Positions 46,125-55,800 of a stretch of DNA of 64,000 bases are shown here, in pieces. Below the pieces are notes generated by a model. The model worked only from the letters and a program-made list of their open reading frames with translations, was not told the DNA's origin and did no database searches. Position 1 is the first letter of the stretch; every line of letters begins with the position of its first letter. Location: the NCBI GenBank assembly GCA_022394755.1, contig JAGFCA010000024.1, forward strand, positions 76,368-140,367, read 5' to 3'. This stretch comes from Candidatus Poribacteria bacterium. GTDB lineage: Bacteria; Poribacteria; WGA-4E; WGA-3G. Position numbers and translations under genes: made by a program.

Positions 46125-46877
46125 CTATAAAGTTATACGTAAAGTAGAAAGATAAACATACTGCAAATTGTCAGTTAGAGGTTCACTATTATATGTTACG
46201 GTTCCGCTGACCCGAATTCCAAAATTATTTGTCAGATCAAACGTAACAGTTGGTTCCGCACATATCCGGTAGTTTTTAAACCCTATTTCAGGAGTAAATG
46301 TTAACTCAGTATTGACCTTATTCCAATCTAGCGTTGAAGTAACTAACCATCTGAATGCAGTAGGATCAAATTGTCTTACCTTAAATTCTTCAAAAGGCCG
46401 TATAGTTTCTAAGAAATAGCCAAAATTAGCTGAAATACTAAGTGAACCATTCTTATACTCACCAGGTTGAATTGTTCCACCAACTTGAGCAGTTAACGCA
46501 CTTCCATCCAACATATTACGTTCAAAATATGAAAATGCTTCTAATTCAAGTAGTTTTACATCTATCAGACTTTCAATATGTAACTTTACTATTTCCGAAT
46601 GTACCCCTTCTTCACTTGATGAACGGGATCCGAAGAAACCTGCCCAACCATTGAATTTTGTAACTGGTACAACTGCGGTTAGGGTTACTGTTCGATTAGT
46701 TTTATCACCAGTTACACCTATATCAACTGTTTTTTGATCCGAAGGTAAATCAGTGAATTGACCATAAACTGGTAACACTATAAAAAACAAGAAAAACACA
46801 ACATACGCAACTAAACTCTTATTTAAAACACAATTAAATTGGGGTAACCCTATTTGTGTTTCAGGTAAGTAATGCAT
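46125..46877 (-). CDS. Outer-membrane beta-barrel-like protein, paralog B
   Basis: This 250-residue protein is a paralog of 44485-45192. Shared segments include PVYGQFTDLPSD, NGWAGFFGSR, FGYFLETIRP and RQFDPTAFRWLV, with the ending YNSEPLTDNLQYVYLSTLR. A hydrophobic signal segment at about residues 20-38 is preceded by a long N-terminus (MHYLPETQIG), so the true start may be internal; the ATG at 46877 lacks a Shine-Dalgarno and follows a CCCCCC run. It should reach the outer membrane. Function unknown. A strong terminator follows. Confidence 0.65.
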   Translation of the reverse strand: MHYLPETQIGLPQFNCVLNKSLVAYVVFFLFFIVLPVYGQFTDLPSDQKTVDIGVTGDKTNRTVTLTAVVPVTKFNGWAGFFGSRSSSEEGVHSEIVKLHIESLIDVKLLELEAFSYFERNMLDGSALTAQVGGTIQPGEYKNGSLSISANFGYFLETIRPFEEFKVRQFDPTAFRWLVTSTLDWNKVNTELTFTPEIGFKNYRICAEPTVTFDLTNNFGIRVSGTVTYNSEPLTDNLQYVYLSTLRITL

Positions 46878-47382
46878 ACAGGGGGGTTTGGGAACTTACG
46901 GGTTAGCCTGAACAATTGAATAATCGTATATGGAACCGATTAAAACACCTGCCAAACGGTGAAAAGACATACCTCCAAGTATATAACCGACAAAGTCAAA
47001 GTGTATATTTGTAATGTAAAATTTACATTATTAAAATATTTCAACTTAGTTGAAAATATTCTGATATTATATTGTTGTTAAACAACGAAATTCTTTATTT
47101 TTAGTTTCTATAAAATAAAATTATGTTATAGAATATTTATTACATAATTTTTTAATTAGCTGCCTTTAAAATAACTGTGAAATTTTACACTGAAAATTAT
47201 CAAAATTCAAATAAAAATGAATAAATTTTTCATTTTTTTATGTATTCTCAAATTATATATTTTAATTTCATCATAGTGATGTAACAAAAAGTATAAAAAC
47301 CGTTGAATTCTATAGTCTTGTCACAATACAAAATACATGATAAACTGATTCTGTTACACAAAGGAATTTGAGGTAGAATTTC
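46878..47382. promoter_or_regulatory. Divergent 505-bp regulatory region with three close palindromes
   Basis: The spacer is very AT-rich and divides divergent transcription units. Three palindromes stand close together: TAATGTAAA-A-TTTACATTA (47012-47030), AATATTTCAAC-TTA-GTTGAAAATATT (47035-47060, one-base bulge) and GTTGTT-A-AACAAC (47074-47086). They look like regulator sites; the regulator is unknown. Confidence 0.5.
47318..47346 (+). promoter_or_regulatory. Sigma70-type promoter of the PhyH-PhyH-sulfatase operon
   Basis: TTGTCA and TAAACT are 17 bp apart, with a TG two bases upstream of the -10 (ATGATAAACT). The start codon at 47383 lies about 36 bp after the -10. Confidence 0.45.
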
Positions 47383-48309
47383 ATGGAATATAAAGAACTT
47401 GCAACTAAGAAACCTTTCATTGTAAATAAAAATCTTGGAAGTGCTGTGGAAGTTGAACCTGAAGAATTAACATCCGCCAATGCTGACGAATTACCTATAA
47501 TCTATCCCACACAGAAGCAAAAATACGACTTTGACAGACAAGGATGGGTGGTTATCCCAAATGTCCTATCAGACGAAGAAATTATTGAAATACGTACATT
47601 CTGTGATGAAATAAAATATAACAAACAAGATGACTCTAAATGGCAACATTGTGGATTAGAAGGTCCATTACAGAAATTGACGGATCATCCTGTGATTGTT
47701 GGCTTTTTAAACGAATTTCTCTCATATCCACCTGCTGCAAGTGAGGAATGTTACGGGTTTCGTCTTGAAAAATCTGATGTCATATTTGGTTCGATAAAGA
47801 ATGGTGGAGAAAACAACCAGCAAAATAGTAGTGGAAATGGTTTGTTTCGTCTACCCGGTGATTCACATATATATCGGTGTGTTCCCGGTAGAGCATGGAG
47901 CGGATTGACAAGAGTTATATGGGAGTTGACAGATGTCAATGCAGAGACAAACGATATTCGATATATTACTTCAAGCCATAAGAGTGCTTATGCATTACCA
48001 CAGTCGATTCATCATAATAACTCTCAAATATGGGACACCTATAGTTGTCCTGCGGGTTCTCTAATCATCATGACTGAATCCATCACTAAGAAATATATTT
48101 CCTCTACAATTGAGAATGTTGAACGTTTACGGATTACTAATTTGTATAATACAGTGGCAAGTCGTTGGTGTAATTGGCGACCCTCTTCTGAACTTCTTGA
48201 ATCAATGCCACCGAAAAGACAGACCCTTTTCAGAGATACTTATGCAGGTGGAAATGTCATCAACGGTGATTTTGGTGATCGTACTTCAGCATATCCTATA
48301 AATATATAA
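47383..48309 (+). CDS. PhyH-like oxygenase paralog lacking metal-binding histidines
   Basis: This 308-residue protein aligns along its length with the next gene (PhyH-like). It has YDFDRQGWVVIPNVLSDEE (about residues 47-65), GNGLFRLPGDSHIYRC and SGLTRVIWELTDV. Where the paralog has a His in FGPHNGNG, this one has NNQQNSSGNG. Where the paralog has a distal His in TEALTHSANPW, this one has TESITKKYISS, and the GGT turn is NDI. Both predicted Fe ligands are thus absent, and it is probably a non-catalytic partner or a decaying copy. GAGG precedes the ATG. The next gene starts 11 bp later. Confidence 0.78.
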   Translation: MEYKELATKKPFIVNKNLGSAVEVEPEELTSANADELPIIYPTQKQKYDFDRQGWVVIPNVLSDEEIIEIRTFCDEIKYNKQDDSKWQHCGLEGPLQKLTDHPVIVGFLNEFLSYPPAASEECYGFRLEKSDVIFGSIKNGGENNQQNSSGNGLFRLPGDSHIYRCVPGRAWSGLTRVIWELTDVNAETNDIRYITSSHKSAYALPQSIHHNNSQIWDTYSCPAGSLIIMTESITKKYISSTIENVERLRITNLYNTVASRWCNWRPSSELLESMPPKRQTLFRDTYAGGNVINGDFGDRTSAYPINI

Positions 48310-48320
48310 GTTAGGTAAGA

Positions 48321-49190
48321 ATGAACACACAGAAAGACAATATCTCATATTCTGCTCAGGATGTTATCATTCCTCCTGAACAATTTGTATTACCCACCCA
48401 CAATTCTGATGGAGATCCTATTCCTCCAATGACATCAGAACAGATTTATGAATTTGATACACATGGGTGGATACTTTTTCCAGAGGTAATCACTGACGAT
48501 GATCTGAAAGAAATGCAAGAATTTGCATATCGTCTTCATCACGATCCAGAGTCACTCCCTGAACATGAAAGGAATACATTAGGCGGACCTCTACAGAAAT
48601 TGATTGATCACCCACTGGTGGTATCATTACTGAACGAATTCACAGCACATCCGTCCGTTACAAATTCACACTGTTATGGGTATACTGTAGAAAGCACAAC
48701 ACTTTTTTACAGGGCTGAGGGTATGGGAGGATTTGGACCACATAACGGAAATGGCATGCTACGTTTCCCTGGTGATGTCCATTACTATAACGCTTTTCCC
48801 GGTAAGGGGTACAGTCCACATACCCGCGTTGTGTGGGAACTGAATGAAGTAAAGAAGGGACAGGGTGGTACACTCTTGGTTACAGGTAGTCATAAATCTG
48901 TATATACTGCTCCCCCAGAAATTCAGAACCCTAAATCAGATATTTGGGATACTTACGGATGTCCTCCAGGATCACTTCTATTCTTTACTGAAGCCTTAAC
49001 ACATAGTGCTAATCCTTGGACAAATACCGATAACGACAGAATGGCTATTTTCAACCTATATAGTCCAGTAGATAGTGGTTATGCCAGAGTCTATCAACCT
49101 CATCCAAAATTACTGGAATCTATGACAGAGATGAGACAGACGCTTTTCAGAAGTCGTTATGTCGTGGACAATAGTAAAAACACAGATTGA
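48321..49190 (+). CDS. Phytanoyl-CoA dioxygenase (PhyH) family protein
   Basis: This 289-residue 2OG-Fe(II) oxygenase-like protein has EFDTHGWILFPEVITDDDLK (about residues 40-59), a His in GFGPHNGNGMLRFPGD (likely metal ligand), and the distal His in FFTEALTHSANPW (about 229-241), followed by NDRMAIFNLYSP with an Arg for 2OG. The proximal motif is H-N-G, so the usual Asp/Glu of H-x-D is not evident; H-x-G forms also occur in PhyH-like relatives. PhyH paralogs are very numerous in Poribacteria. It sits between its degenerate paralog and a sulfatase, 22 bp from the latter, so a joint catabolic or modifying function on a sulfated compound is likely. Confidence 0.85.
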   Translation: MNTQKDNISYSAQDVIIPPEQFVLPTHNSDGDPIPPMTSEQIYEFDTHGWILFPEVITDDDLKEMQEFAYRLHHDPESLPEHERNTLGGPLQKLIDHPLVVSLLNEFTAHPSVTNSHCYGYTVESTTLFYRAEGMGGFGPHNGNGMLRFPGDVHYYNAFPGKGYSPHTRVVWELNEVKKGQGGTLLVTGSHKSVYTAPPEIQNPKSDIWDTYGCPPGSLLFFTEALTHSANPWTNTDNDRMAIFNLYSPVDSGYARVYQPHPKLLESMTEMRQTLFRSRYVVDNSKNTD

Positions 49191-49212
49191 TGATTAAATA
49201 AAGGAGATCCAC

Positions 49213-50586
49213 TTGTCAAATCAACCCAATATATTATGGATTTATGGAGAAGACCTATCACCTGATTTAGGTTGTTACGATACACCGGCTGTAAATACAC
49301 CTAACATTGACAGGATAGCAGAAGAAGGCACACGTTTTCCGAATACATTTGTAACATGTCCAGTATGTTCACCGAGTAGGTCCGCACTTATTACAGGGAC
49401 ATACCAAACCCATTTTGATGCACATAATCATCGTAGCAATCGAGATAAACCTTTGCGTGAAGATATGAAATTGATTACTGACTCTTTTCGTGAAGCTGGT
49501 TATTTCACTTGCAACAGTCCAGGTCCACCATATAACCGTAAAGGTAAAACTGACTTCAATTTTCATAGAGATGATCCATTCGATGGTATTGATTGGAATG
49601 AACGTCCCAACGGTCAACCTTTCTATGCTCAAATTAACATACCTGATACACACAGAGTATTTAAACCGGATCCAGATAGACCCATCAATCCAGAGGATGT
49701 GGAGTTACCACCATATTATCCGGATCATCCATTAATTCGAAAAGATTGGGCACTCTATCTTGAAAGTATACAGATTTTAGATAAGAAGATTGGACAGATT
49801 CTGGACCGATTAGACGATGAAGGTTTGTCTGAAAATACGATTCTCTTCTTTATGAGTGATCATGGACGCGCACACATCCGTTGTAAACAATTTCTCTATG
49901 ACGGTGGAATCCATATACCGTTAATTGTCAGATATCCTGAACAGGTTAAGGCTGGAGAAGTTAATGATAATTTAGTGAGTGGAGTCGATTTCATGCCTAC
50001 TTCACTTTCAATGGCTGGAATAGATATACCGGATTATGTACAAGGTGAAGTCTTCCTTGGTGAAAATGCCACTGAACGGGATTCAATCTATGCCGCACGG
50101 GATAGATGTGATGGAACGGATGACCGTATACGATGTGTGCGAACACACAATTACAAGCTAATACGAAATTACCATCCTGAACTCCCCTATATGCAGTTCA
50201 ATGGATATAAAAAACTTCAGTACCCATTATGGTCATTAATAAATGTATTAAATGAAAAAGGTGAACTCACACCAGCACAACAACATTTCTGTCAAGATAC
50301 CCGTCCCTCTGAAGAGTTATATGATTTACAATCTGATCCGTATGAGACTAACAATCTTATTAATAATGAAAAATATGCAACAGTTAGAAAGGATCTCACT
50401 GGAAAATTAGATAAATGGATTGAAACGACAGGTGATATGGGTGTTACCCCTGAATCTGATGAGGTAAAAACCTACTGGGATGAGAATATGTTGGAGGGTT
50501 ATAATGCCAGAATGGAAGATCGTGGACTATCACCTGACATTAGTGATGCAGATTATGTAAAATGGTGGGAAAATAAACTGCTATAA
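49213..50586 (+). CDS. Type I sulfatase
   Basis: This 457-residue protein is a formylglycine-dependent sulfatase, which cleaves sulfate esters. It starts at TTG with AAGGAG eight bases upstream. The active-site motif is CSPSR (Cys52 to formylglycine) in CPVCSPSRSALITG. Metal residues include GEDLSPD (Asp14) near the N-terminus and FMSDHGRAH (about 214-222). No signal peptide is seen, so it may act in the cytosol, in contrast to many exported sulfatases. Its length is normal. It forms an operon with the two PhyH-like genes; a sulfatase-modifying enzyme is not in the window. Confidence 0.92.
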   Translation: MSNQPNILWIYGEDLSPDLGCYDTPAVNTPNIDRIAEEGTRFPNTFVTCPVCSPSRSALITGTYQTHFDAHNHRSNRDKPLREDMKLITDSFREAGYFTCNSPGPPYNRKGKTDFNFHRDDPFDGIDWNERPNGQPFYAQINIPDTHRVFKPDPDRPINPEDVELPPYYPDHPLIRKDWALYLESIQILDKKIGQILDRLDDEGLSENTILFFMSDHGRAHIRCKQFLYDGGIHIPLIVRYPEQVKAGEVNDNLVSGVDFMPTSLSMAGIDIPDYVQGEVFLGENATERDSIYAARDRCDGTDDRIRCVRTHNYKLIRNYHPELPYMQFNGYKKLQYPLWSLINVLNEKGELTPAQQHFCQDTRPSEELYDLQSDPYETNNLINNEKYATVRKDLTGKLDKWIETTGDMGVTPESDEVKTYWDENMLEGYNARMEDRGLSPDISDADYVKWWENKLL

Positions 50587-51100
50587 AATCTTCTATAGGA
50601 GGTAATACCGATTCTCCATTACGACTGAGTTAAGTCCAGATTCGAAGATCGCTTTTATAGCGACGTGCATAATCATCTTCATACTCCACAAGAGCGACGC
50701 ACTGTTTTTGAAATTATCTAACTAAGAATTACAAACCATCTTATAGGGAATAGATAATGGACATAGCACTCCGAAATCAACGGTATGAACGCCTTATGGC
50801 ATTCCCCGGGAGTGCTATAAGAATTTCTCACTATTTCTACAGACATATCACGCCTCTGGCGTGAGGAGAGGGCACCGAAACGGACTATAAACCTATACCC
50901 ACAAAGAAGAGAATAGGGCATCTGAAAAATCGGTCTCTTTGCTCCAGCGGAGCAATATGTCTATAGAATGTGGATTGACAACCCGCTGCACTCCCGGGGA
51001 ATGCCCATAAGGCATTCATACCCTTGATTTCGGAGTGCTATGTGTAAAGTTTAGTCTTTATATACGCTATCTGTATGACATTCAACAGACCTTCTCCCTG
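50587..51100. other. Intergenic region, 514 bp, carrying a long inverted repeat
   Basis: No gene is seen. It lies between convergent genes, and the inverted repeat described next fills most of it. Between the arms are two further small hairpins, CGCC-TCT-GGCG near 50852 and GCTCC-AGC-GGAGC at 50941-50953, the latter followed by the AATATGTCTATAGAA sequence seen in other spacers. Confidence 0.6.
50761..51043. repeat. 55-bp inverted repeat flanking a 172-bp core
   Basis: The left arm (50761-50815) and right arm (50988-51043) are reverse complements with a few mismatches and one indel. Each begins or ends ACATAGCACTCCGAAATCAA and carries GGTATGAA...GCCTTAT. Each arm also folds on itself: GCACTCC with GGGAGTGC, then GAACGCC with GGCATTC. 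Fragments of the arm, TCAACGGTATGAAT and GGCATTC, recur near 45861 and 52616-52651. The element may be a MITE-like insertion or a long cruciform. Confidence 0.78.
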
Positions 51101-52117
51101 TTACCTACCTGAATATGCCTTCTTGAGTTCAGACCAACGTATCGATTTCTTACCAACTGGTGTAACTTCCAATCGACCTTCATGCCAATCCGCCCCCAAA
51201 CCCTCAGTCATGTGAATGAATTGGTTTGAACTTAGATCGTATTTATATATATTATATGCAGGTTTAGTAAATCTTTCTTTCTTATATTCATAAGCACTGA
51301 AAAGCACCATCTGTTGATCATTCATCCATGAAAGAGATGAACAAAACCAATTATCTGGAATGTCCAATATCTCTGTCCCATCATCCTGAATATTGTGTAT
51401 AATATACAGAAATTGTCCTTTCGCCCACATTTTGAATATTACACCATCCTCAACTTCCACAGCTTCAAAGTTAAATTTTGCTTCACAATACAATATCTTC
51501 TTACCATCCGATGACCACCGTGGGTAATAATGATTTCGAGGGTCTTTTTCAGGATCGGGTTTAGTCCATTTACGAGGATTGTCACCATTAGCATCCATCA
51601 TCCAAAGATCCTTTGAAATAAATTGATGACTGTCGTTGACAAATATCATCGTTTTACCATCTGGGGACCAGTCAATCTGATTTATATGTGATCTCAATAT
51701 TTGATTAACTTCACCTGTATCAATGTCAAAAACACTTTGATCCGACAGATTTTGTGTGAACACGATTCTCTTACCATCAGGAGAAAACGCCAAGTCAATC
51801 ATACCTAAATCCAAATAGGTAAGTTGTTGGATATTGGAACCGTCAGCATACATTGTGTAAATATCTGTGTTCCCTTTTTGGTCTGGTAGCGTTTTGATAC
51901 GTATAAATGCAATCCGTTTACCATTAGGAGACCAATACGGACTCTTGTCATAATAAGGTGTGTTAGTAATTTGTCTTATGTTACTACCGTCATCGTCCAT
52001 AACATAGATGTTGCTATTTTCGTTATGGATAGCACTAAATACGATTTTTGCCTGTGAGTTTGCCGTAAAAATCATTAATAGAAATGTCACCGAGACTATA
52101 CGCAATGTATACATCAT
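51101..52117 (-). CDS. Secreted TolB-like beta-propeller protein
   Basis: This 338-residue protein has a signal peptide (about residues 1-24, FTANSQAK) and at least five PD40/TolB-type repeats: IYVMDDDGSNIRQITNTP, YWSPNGKRIAFIR, IYTMYADGSNIQQLTYLD, AFSPDGKRIVFTQ, DWSPDGKTMIFV and RWSSDGKKILYC. The repeats make a six-bladed propeller likely. Proteins of this type bind peptides or other proteins in the periplasm, but this one lacks the TolB N-terminal domain, so Tol-Pal function is not implied. AGGTGAG lies right upstream of the start. It is convergent with the sulfatase gene. Confidence 0.85.
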   Translation of the reverse strand: MMYTLRIVSVTFLLMIFTANSQAKIVFSAIHNENSNIYVMDDDGSNIRQITNTPYYDKSPYWSPNGKRIAFIRIKTLPDQKGNTDIYTMYADGSNIQQLTYLDLGMIDLAFSPDGKRIVFTQNLSDQSVFDIDTGEVNQILRSHINQIDWSPDGKTMIFVNDSHQFISKDLWMMDANGDNPRKWTKPDPEKDPRNHYYPRWSSDGKKILYCEAKFNFEAVEVEDGVIFKMWAKGQFLYIIHNIQDDGTEILDIPDNWFCSSLSWMNDQQMVLFSAYEYKKERFTKPAYNIYKYDLSSNQFIHMTEGLGADWHEGRLEVTPVGKKSIRWSELKKAYSGR

Positions 52118-52418
52118 ATCTCACCTACTGTACGATTTGTAATTTTAGAAGCAATTAATGTGCCAATTCTATAGAGGTGAATTTCTATTTGCTGCACAAT
52201 TTAGGGCATTATTAATGGCTGTTGCACTTTACGGTGCATGTGATACCAATACGGATAAATAAAATCTCTTTAATGTAACATAAACTTCCAGTTTGTGCAG
52301 TATTTCAAGACATGCTTAGCAACTTTTCAAAAGTGAGATAAGATACCTAATTATGAAAATGTATGGATAATATGAATGGGAAAAGTGTTAATATTTATTG
52401 TTCTGAGATGATGTAGCT

Positions 52419-52501
52419 TTCACGCAAACCTGCACGAAGCAATTTTACGAACCCTTATTCTATAAGGGTTTATAATTTTAATTATACCAATTCTTCGTGA
52501 A
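52419..52501. repeat. 83-bp nested-hairpin repeat, copy 2
   Basis: The same length and boundaries as the copy at 22694-22776 (TTCACG and TTCGTGAA). The inner hairpin is perfect here: AACCCTTAT-TCT-ATAAGGGTT. The single change in the inner stem (T to C) improves pairing, which fits selection on structure. Confidence 0.8.
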
Positions 52502-52819
52502 TCACATATGTTAATATAATATTAACTTAACATGAATGGAATACATCTTTGGTTTTTATCTGGTACCATTTTTGTTCGATAAGAAAAGATCGGGGTTCGG
52601 AATCCGGAATCAATGAATCAACGGTATGAATGACATTTAGGCATTCACCGTCTACAGAAGAGGTTAAACCTTAAATTGACGTTTATAGATTGAGGTATGA
52701 AACACACCATGTAACACTAAACATACATGCAATGTTGGGTTTCACATGGGGTTCAACCCAACCTACGAATAAGACTTACATCCTTCCTTCTTATCTTCCA
52801 CTCCCATTTGATATATTCC

Positions 52820-52848
52820 TTGCAAGATCATCCCACCTATTCTATAAT
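52820..52848 (+). promoter_or_regulatory. Sigma70-type promoter of the defence-like operon
   Basis: TTGCAA and TATAAT stand exactly 17 bp apart. The methylase ATG at 52885 is 36 bp past the -10. No Shine-Dalgarno is seen before that ATG, so the leader is short. Confidence 0.62.
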
Positions 52849-52884
52849 ATCTTGTATCTCTAAAGGGATTACCATACTGTATAC

Positions 52885-55800
52885 ATGCCTTACGTCAACA
52901 TCAAGACAACCCACAAACCCATCAAAACATACTATGCCGAACTGGACAAATACACACAACTCGGTGCGGAAAACGAGGGTACAGTCCGAACAGCATTCCA
53001 AAATCTACTACAACATTATTGTGGTAAATCCAATCTAACTCTCCTCTGTGAAAGAACAAAACATATTGCTGAAAATAGACGTATCACACCTGATGGTAAG
53101 GTTGTAGATTCCTACGGAATTCCACACGGATATTGGGAAGCAAAAGACACACAAGACGATCTATATACCGAAGCAAACAAAAAATTCGCTGCTGGATACC
53201 CTTCAAAAAATATCGTATTACAATCCCCTACACATGCACTCCTCTATCAACACGATCAGTTGCAACTTGATCTTGATCTAACAGAACCAAGAAACCTTGT
53301 CCAAGTCCTCGAATCCTTTTTCACATATCAAGCAGAAAACATCTCTGCATGGCACGCTGCAGTCGCAGAATTCAAGGAGATGGTACCAGACTTAGGAAAG
53401 CAATTAGCAGAGTTAATAGAAAACGAACGTCAAAACAATACACATTTCCATGAAGCATTCTCCAAATTCCATCAGCAGTGCCAAGCCTCTATCAACCCGA
53501 ACCTATCTATACCAGCAGTAGAGGAAATGCTGATCCAACACCTCTTAACTGAACGACTCTTCAGGACCATCTTCGACAATCCAGATTTCACCCGTAGAAA
53601 CATCATCGCTCGTGAAATTGAGAATGTCATTGATGTGTTAACAGAAAGATCCTTGAATAGATCCGAATTTCTCCGTCCCTTAGAACGTTTTTATACCACT
53701 ATCGAAAAAACAGCCAGTACCATAACCGATTTCTCACAGAAACAGAGTTTTTTAAATACGGTATACGAACAGTTTTTCCAAGGATTCTCAGTCAAAGTTG
53801 CAGATACACACGGGATCGTTTATACCCCACAACCTATAGTCGATTTTATGGTGAAAAGTGTAGAACATATCCTACAGATGGAATTTGGTCGATCCATCGC
53901 AGATGAAGGAGTCCATATTATTGACCCGTTTGTTGGAACAGGCAACTTCATTGTACGCATCATGCAAGAACTTGATCCCATTGCATTAGAACGTAAATAC
54001 ACCGCTGACCCACCAGAACTTCAGTGTAATGAGGTAATGTTGTTACCCTACTACATCGCCAATCTCAATATAGAACAGCAGTATTACACCAAAACCAACC
54101 GATATGCATCTTATGAAGGTCTCTGTCTTGTGGATACATTCGAGTTAGCAGAAGATAAACAGATACCGTTATTGGCACCAGCCAATTCACAACGCGTCGA
54201 AAAACAGAAACAGACACCCATGTTTGTTGTAATTGGGAATCCGCCTTACAATATGGGACAGGTTAATGAGAATGATAATAACCAGAATCGTAAATATGAT
54301 ACTATGGATAAACGAATTGCTGATACCTATGCTAAGGATTCTAAAGCAACACTTAGGAATAAACTCTACGATCCGTATGTGAAGGCTATACGATGGTCAT
54401 TAGATAGGATTGGTGATGAAGGTATAGTTGCTTTTGTTACAAATAACAGCTTCTTAGATGCATTGGCGTTTGATGGTATGCGGAAACACCTTGCTGAAGA
54501 TTGTGAAAGTATCTATATACTTGATTTAGGTGGGAATGCACGGAAAGGGTTGAAAGTTTCAAATGCAAATGTGTTTGATATCCGGGTCGGTGTGAGTATC
54601 AATATGTTTGTAAAAAAGCGAAGTACCACCGCCTCAAATTCGGTTAAAATATTTTATTATCGTACAGATGATCTTTGGAACAAAGACCATAAGTTTGATT
54701 TTCTATCTGAACGTCAACATATTGGTGGTGTTGAATTCAAACACATACAACCGGATGAAAGACATACATGGCTTACTGAAGGTCTTCATGGTGAATTCAA
54801 CACTTTCATTCCTATGGGTACTAAAGAAGTAAGGTTAGGTAAAAGTCCTGAAGAAAATGTGATATTTAATACCTACAGTCTCGGAATTAGCACAAACCGT
54901 GATGCTTGGGTATATAACTTCAATAAGAACTTTCTTATCAAGAATGTAAATGTAATAATTGAATATTATAATGATGAAATTTCTCGATTAAAGAACAAAA
55001 CCAAACCGGGAATAGAACTTGATAATTCCTTGATTTCTGATGATACTAAAATCAAGTGGAGTCGTAACTTAAAACGAGATTTAAAACGAAATAAAACGGC
55101 TGATTACTCTGATTATAAAGTTCGTTGGGCATTGTACCGACCATTTACAAAATGTTATCTCTTCTTCGATTCAATTATGAATGATGAAATATCGTACTTT
55201 CCTAAAATCTTTCCTACATTTGCTAATGAGAAAGAAAATCGGGTAATTATTGTAAGTGATCATGGATTTCGTTCTGGGTTCAATACATTAATTGCAGATT
55301 TGATCCCAGACCTACACACACTTTCCACGAGTGATGGTTTTCAATGTTTCCCTTACTTTACTTATGACAAGGATGGTTCGAACAGACGAGAGAATATTAC
55401 GGATTGGGCATTAAATGAGTTCCAAAGACAATACAAAGATGACACCATCACCAAATGGGATATCTTCCACTATAATTATGGACTATTACATCATCCCGAA
55501 TATCGAGAAAAATACCAAGCCAACCTAAAACGAGACCTTCCTCATATCCCTTATGTCAAAGATTTCTGGGAATTTGCTAAGGCAGGAGAACGGTTAGCAG
55601 AAATACACGTCAACTACGAATCACAACCCGAATACGACCAACTCAAACTCATTCAAAACCCCAATGTTCCGCTCAATTGGCGTGTTGAGAAAATGAAACT
55701 CTCCAAAGACAAAACTTCTCTTGTCTATAACGATTTCCTAACCATTGACGGTATCCCGCCTAAAACATCTGAATATCGTCTCGGAACACGATCCGCATTG

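Larger units (their letters stand above)
52118..52884. other. Divergent intergenic region, 767 bp
   Basis: The region separates the TolB-like gene (leftward) and the defence-like operon (rightward). It includes the second 83-bp repeat, a fragment of the CAACGGTATGAAT repeat near 52616-52651, and a good promoter for the methylase gene. Base composition becomes C-rich and G-poor on the plus strand from about 52730 on, as in the first part of the following gene. Confidence 0.6.

Noticed and set aside
53820..54002. Minus-strand frame opposite the methylase motif I
   Set aside because: Shadow of the conserved methyltransferase reading frame.
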